Shown here: in pieces, positions 4,369 to 7,511 of the stretch
How the letters are laid out: each line of letters starts with the position of its first letter
Numbering within the stretch: position 1 is the stretch's first letter
Source of the DNA: an uncultured Limnohabitans sp.
GTDB lineage: Bacteria; Pseudomonadota; Gammaproteobacteria; Burkholderiales; Burkholderiaceae_C
NCBI GenBank assembly: GCA_937928195.1
Contig: CALEYZ010000112.1
Location: forward strand, 1 to 7,511
DNA: 7,511 nucleotides
Direction of reading: 5' to 3'
Notes under the pieces: generated by a model
Database searches by the model: none
What the model was told of the DNA's origin: nothing
The model's input: only the letters and a program-made list of their open reading frames with translations
Program-made: the position numbers and the translations under genes

Positions 4369-6761
4369 TCGACTTTTCCGAGTTGCGTCCAGGTTTCCAC
4401 CACAGTATCTGGATTCAGTGAAATTGAACTGATACCTTGGGCCATCAGCCATTTGGCGAAGTCTGGATGGTCACTGGGGCCTTGGCCACAAATGCCCACA
4501 TACTTGCCTTGACGCAGACAAGCTTTGATGGCCTGTGCAATCAACGTCTGAACGGCAAGGTCACGTTCATCAAAATCGTGTGCCAACAGTTCCAAACCGG
4601 AATCACGATCAAGGCCCAACGTCAGCTGGGTTAAATCGTTGGAGCCAATGGAGAAGCCGTCAAAATACTCAAGAAACTGATCCGCCAAGATGGCATTGCT
4701 TGGCACTTCGCACATCATGATGACTTTCAAGTCATCTTGGCCGCGCTTGAGTCCATGCTTGGCCAACAATTTCGTCACGCGATCGGCTTGCGCCAAGGTA
4801 CGAACAAACGGCACCATCACTTGCACATTGGTCAAGCCCATGTCGCCGCGAACCCGTTTGATGGCCTCACACTCCATGGCAAAGGCTTCACCAAAGTCTT
4901 CACTGATGTAACGGGCCGCACCGCGGAAACCCAACATAGGATTTTCCTCCTCCGGCTCGTATCGGCTGCCACCAATGAGTTTGCGATATTCATTGCTCTT
5001 GAAATCTGACAGACGAACAATGACGGGCTTGGGCCAGAAAGCGGCTGCAATGCTGGCCACGCCTTCCGTCACTTTGTCGATGTAGAAAGCTTTGGGTGAT
5101 GCATGACCGCGTGCCACAGACTCTACTGCCTTCTTCAAGTCGGCATCAATGTTGGGGTAATCCAAAATGGCTTTGGGATGCACACCAATGTTGTTGTTGA
5201 TGATGAACTCCAAACGCGCCAAACCCACGCCTTGGTTGGGCAATTGCGCAAAGTCAAAAGCCAACTGGGGGTTGCCCACATTCATCATGATTTTGGTGGC
5301 GATCTCGGGCATGGTGCCGCGCGTCACTTCGGTCACTTCCATTTCCAAAAGGCCATCGTAAATGTGGCCGGTATCACCTTCTGCACAGCTGACAGTGACC
5401 AAGGTACCGTCTTTCAATTGTTCGGTGGCATGACCACAGCCCACCACTGCGGGAATGCCCAATTCACGCGCAATGATGGCCGCATGACAGGTGCGGCCGC
5501 CACGGTTGGTGACAATGGCACTGGCCCGCTTCATCACAGGTTCCCAATTGGGGTCGGTCATGTCTGTGACCAAAACATCGCCCGGCTGAACTTGGTCCAT
5601 TTCAGCAATGCTGTGCACCAAGCGAACTGGGCCCGTTCCAATTTTTTGCCCAATGGCACGGCCTTCTGCCAACACAGCGCCTTTTCCTTTGAGTTTGTAG
5701 CGCAACTCGGCTGTTCCTTTGGCCTGGCTTTTCACAGTCTCGGGACGTGCTTGCAAGATGTACAACAAACCGTCTGTGCCGTCTTTGCCCCACTCAATGT
5801 CCATGGGACGGCCGTAATGTTTTTCAATCACCATGGCGTATTGCGCCAGTTGGGTGATGTCAGCATCGGTGAGTGAATAACGGTTGCGCAGCTCCATGCC
5901 AACGTCCACCGTTTTGACCAACTTGCCAGAGCTGGCTTTTTCTTCAGGGCTTGAGAAAACCATCTGGATCAATTTCGACCCTAGATTGCGCCGAATGACC
6001 GCATTTTTGCCAGCGGCCAGCATGGGTTTGTGAACATAAAACTCATCAGGATTGACCGCGCCTTGCACCACAGTCTCACCCAAACCGTAGCTGGACGTGA
6101 TGAAGACAACATCCTCAAAGCCGGTTTCAGTGTCGATGGTGAACATCACGCCCGCTGCGCCTAAATCTGAACGGACCATGCGTTGCACGCCGGCAGAGAG
6201 CGCAACCTCAGCATGCGCAAACCCTTTGTGCACGCGGTAACTGATGGCACGGTCGTTGTAAAGCGATGCGAACACCTCTTTCATTTTGTGCAACACATCT
6301 TGGATGCCAACCACATTGAGGAAGGTTTCTTGTTGGCCCGCGAAAGATGCATCGGGCAAATCTTCTGCCGTTGCAGAAGATCGCACAGCAAACGAGGCTT
6401 GAGGATTGCCAGCACTCAAAACCAAGAATTGATCGCGAATGGCTTTTTCCAAGTCAGCTGGAAAAGGCTGTGCTTCCACCATGGCCCGGATTTCTGCGCC
6501 CACTGCGGCCAATGCGCGAACATCTTCCACATCCAAGGCGTTCAGTTTTTGGTTGATTCGGTCAACCAAGCCGTCATGTTGGAGAAACGCGCGAAATGCA
6601 AAAGCCGTGGTCGCAAAACCTGTCGGCACTCGAACACCACCAGGCAATTGAGAAATCATCTCACCCAGGCTGGCATTTTTACCCCCCACCGACTCGACAT
6701 CCGTCATTCGAAGTTGCTCAAAGGGAACGACCAAGGCGTCCTTTGCAAAAAGGTTAGACAT
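4365..6761 (-). CDS. ppsA: Phosphoenolpyruvate synthase (pyruvate, water dikinase)
   Basis: PpsA makes PEP from pyruvate and ATP, releasing AMP and phosphate, and is the entry step of gluconeogenesis from three-carbon acids. The 798-aa product has the normal length (E. coli: 792 aa) and domain order. The N-terminal ATP-grasp-like nucleotide-binding domain (about 10-345) includes SVGGKNASLGEMI and FAVRSSATAEDLPDASFAGQQ. The swivelling phospho-His domain (about 385-470) carries GGRTCHAAIIARELGIPAVVG, with catalytic His426 and regulatory Thr424. The C-terminal PEP/pyruvate TIM barrel (about 495-795) carries VRLSDFKSNEY, GFRGAARYI, GSNDLTQLTLGLDRDSG and GICGQGPSDHP, with catalytic Cys758. The start ATG (6761-6759) has GGAG (6770-6767) at 5 bases. 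A longer frame to 6986 would run into ppsR and was rejected. The symporter gene follows with a 4-bp overlap, so both are probably co-transcribed. Confidence 0.98.
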   Translation of the reverse strand: MSNLFAKDALVVPFEQLRMTDVESVGGKNASLGEMISQLPGGVRVPTGFATTAFAFRAFLQHDGLVDRINQKLNALDVEDVRALAAVGAEIRAMVEAQPFPADLEKAIRDQFLVLSAGNPQASFAVRSSATAEDLPDASFAGQQETFLNVVGIQDVLHKMKEVFASLYNDRAISYRVHKGFAHAEVALSAGVQRMVRSDLGAAGVMFTIDTETGFEDVVFITSSYGLGETVVQGAVNPDEFYVHKPMLAAGKNAVIRRNLGSKLIQMVFSSPEEKASSGKLVKTVDVGMELRNRYSLTDADITQLAQYAMVIEKHYGRPMDIEWGKDGTDGLLYILQARPETVKSQAKGTAELRYKLKGKGAVLAEGRAIGQKIGTGPVRLVHSIAEMDQVQPGDVLVTDMTDPNWEPVMKRASAIVTNRGGRTCHAAIIARELGIPAVVGCGHATEQLKDGTLVTVSCAEGDTGHIYDGLLEMEVTEVTRGTMPEIATKIMMNVGNPQLAFDFAQLPNQGVGLARLEFIINNNIGVHPKAILDYPNIDADLKKAVESVARGHASPKAFYIDKVTEGVASIAAAFWPKPVIVRLSDFKSNEYRKLIGGSRYEPEEENPMLGFRGAARYISEDFGEAFAMECEAIKRVRGDMGLTNVQVMVPFVRTLAQADRVTKLLAKHGLKRGQDDLKVIMMCEVPSNAILADQFLEYFDGFSIGSNDLTQLTLGLDRDSGLELLAHDFDERDLAVQTLIAQAIKACLRQGKYVGICGQGPSDHPDFAKWLMAQGISSISLNPDTVVETWTQLGKVD

Positions 6762-6915
6762 AAAAGCTCCAAAGTTAAAAAATCGGCACTTGCAGCCCGA
6801 ACCAAATTCGGAATCTTGATTCTTCTTAGATGTGATTCCTGAATGCCAGCGGGCGGTAGATAATGAATGTGATTTTAGGACGCAACACCCCTCCTCTCTC
6901 ATTAGAATTTCAACA
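6762..6915. promoter_or_regulatory. Divergent intergenic region between ppsA and ppsR
   Basis: This 154-bp region must hold the start signals for both divergent genes. Visible structure is limited to an inverted repeat CCGAA-N5-TTCGG (6797-6811), a second, GAATC-TT-GATTC (6811-6822), directly abutting it, and a GATAAT hexamer on the + strand (possible ppsR -10) without a good -35. No promoter pair is convincing in either direction. The abutting palindromes lie on the ppsA side and are possible operator sites, but with arms of only 5 bp this is weak. Confidence 0.5.
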
Positions 6916-7511
6916 ATGCCCCATCGAACCGTTTTTTTCATCTCCGACGGCACCGGAATTACAGCCGAAACCTTTGGTAACGCCATCTTGGCCCAGTTTG
7001 AGATGAAAACTCGTCACATTCGACTGCCCTTTGTGGACAGTGCTGACAAGGCTCACCAAGCCGTTCGCCAAATTAACCATACGGCTGAAATTGAGAACAT
7101 CAAACCCATTGTTTTCACCACGTTGGTCAACATGGAAGTGCTGGAAGTGATTCGTGCAGGTTGCAAAGGCATGCTTTTGGACATGTTTGGCACCTTTGTA
7201 AACCCCCTAGAACAAGAGTTGGGCTTGAAATCTCACCACCGCGTGGGGCGGTTTTCTGATGTGAGTAAAAGCAAGGAATACCACGACCGCATTGAAGCCA
7301 TCAATTTCTCACTGGCTCATGACGACGGGCAATCCAACCGTGACTTGGAATCGGCAGAGGTCATTTTGGTCGGTGTCAGTCGCAGTGGAAAAACGCCCAC
7401 CAGCCTGTACCTGGCCATGCAGCACGGCCTGAAAGCGGCCAACTACCCCCTCATTCCAGAAGATTTTGACCGCAAGCAACTACCGCCTGCTTTGGTGCCG
7501 CATCGAGATCG
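6916..7511 (+). CDS. ppsR: PEP synthase regulatory protein PpsR (kinase/pyrophosphorylase), N-terminal part
   Basis: PpsR is the bifunctional serine/threonine kinase (ADP-dependent) and Pi-dependent pyrophosphorylase that inactivates and reactivates PEP synthase by modifying the Thr two residues before its catalytic His. The visible 198 codons (family length about 270-280 aa) begin MPHRTVFFISDGTGITAETF, the typical DUF299 N-terminus. LPFVDSADKA, KPIVFTTLVN, EAINFSLAHDDGQ (about 127-139) and a P-loop-like GVSRSGKT (153-160), followed by PTSLYLAMQ and AANYPLIPEDFD, all match the family. The frame is open to the right edge. The ATG at 6916 is the first ATG in the frame and matches the family start, although no good Shine-Dalgarno is visible (AGAA is the nearest purine run). 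It is divergent from its target gene ppsA. Confidence 0.97.
   Translation, partial: MPHRTVFFISDGTGITAETFGNAILAQFEMKTRHIRLPFVDSADKAHQAVRQINHTAEIENIKPIVFTTLVNMEVLEVIRAGCKGMLLDMFGTFVNPLEQELGLKSHHRVGRFSDVSKSKEYHDRIEAINFSLAHDDGQSNRDLESAEVILVGVSRSGKTPTSLYLAMQHGLKAANYPLIPEDFDRKQLPPALVPHRD

Noticed and set aside
4369..4452. Longer start for the symporter at the ATG 4452-4450
   Set aside because: The extra 28 residues are ppsA sequence in another frame and do not look like a symporter N-terminus.
5103..5876. A 257-codon open frame on the + strand
   Set aside because: It lies wholly antisense to the highly conserved phospho-His and nucleotide-binding regions of ppsA, resembles no family I know, and is explained by codon bias of ppsA read backwards.
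6183..6842. A 219-codon open frame on the + strand, antisense to the 5' end of ppsA
   Set aside because: It is a shadow of ppsA codons running into the intergenic region, with no recognisable domain.
6762..6986. Longer start for ppsA at 6986
   Set aside because: It would overlap the 5' end of ppsR on the other strand. The ATG at 6761 has a good Shine-Dalgarno and gives the normal PpsA N-terminus and length.
1..7511. Mobile elements, CRISPR arrays, tRNA or rRNA genes
   Set aside because: I looked for terminal inverted repeats, transposase-like frames, regularly spaced repeats and tRNA-like cloverleaf segments and saw none. Coding is nearly continuous with conserved housekeeping genes.

Overview
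This is a core-genome segment from a betaproteobacterium, most likely of the order Burkholderiales (Comamonadaceae-like). The assignment rests on gene order (ppsR | ppsA-symporter, then rpsF-priB-rpsR-rplI-dnaB), on the presence of PriB, and on protein similarity recalled from memory. No search was run. Base composition looks moderate and uniform. I see no insertion sequence, integrase, tRNA, rRNA, CRISPR array or other sign of horizontal transfer.

Right end (about 6762-7511): ppsR, the PEP synthase regulatory kinase/phosphorylase, runs off the window on the + strand. It is divergent from ppsA, and a 154-bp intergenic region separates the two start codons.

Middle right (2248-6761, minus strand): ppsA (phosphoenolpyruvate synthase, 798 aa) is followed by a large sodium:solute symporter of the VC_2705-like type. 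Its best start is a TTG that overlaps the ppsA stop codon (TTGA). The three genes look like a gluconeogenic module. The symporter probably imports a small organic acid (inferred), PpsA turns pyruvate into PEP, and PpsR switches PpsA on and off at the Thr next to the catalytic His. That Thr-Cys-His triad is visible in this PpsA.

Middle left (674-2262, minus strand): this is the ribosomal/replication-restart operon rpsF-priB-rpsR-rplI (S6, PriB, S18, L9). A promoter with a perfect TATAAT overlaps the 3' end of the symporter gene. A short leader follows, with a GC-rich hairpin and a run of six U, placed between promoter and rpsF. A strong intrinsic terminator follows rplI.

Left end (1-673, minus strand): the N-terminal 182 codons of dnaB (replicative helicase) run off the window. 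Its upstream region carries two perfect DnaA boxes (TTATNCACA) in the same orientation, which is the most unusual signal here.

I found no previously undescribed system. The items worth following are regulatory: the DnaA boxes before dnaB, the attenuator-like leader before rpsF, two coupled non-ATG starts, and an EF-hand-like loop in the symporter.
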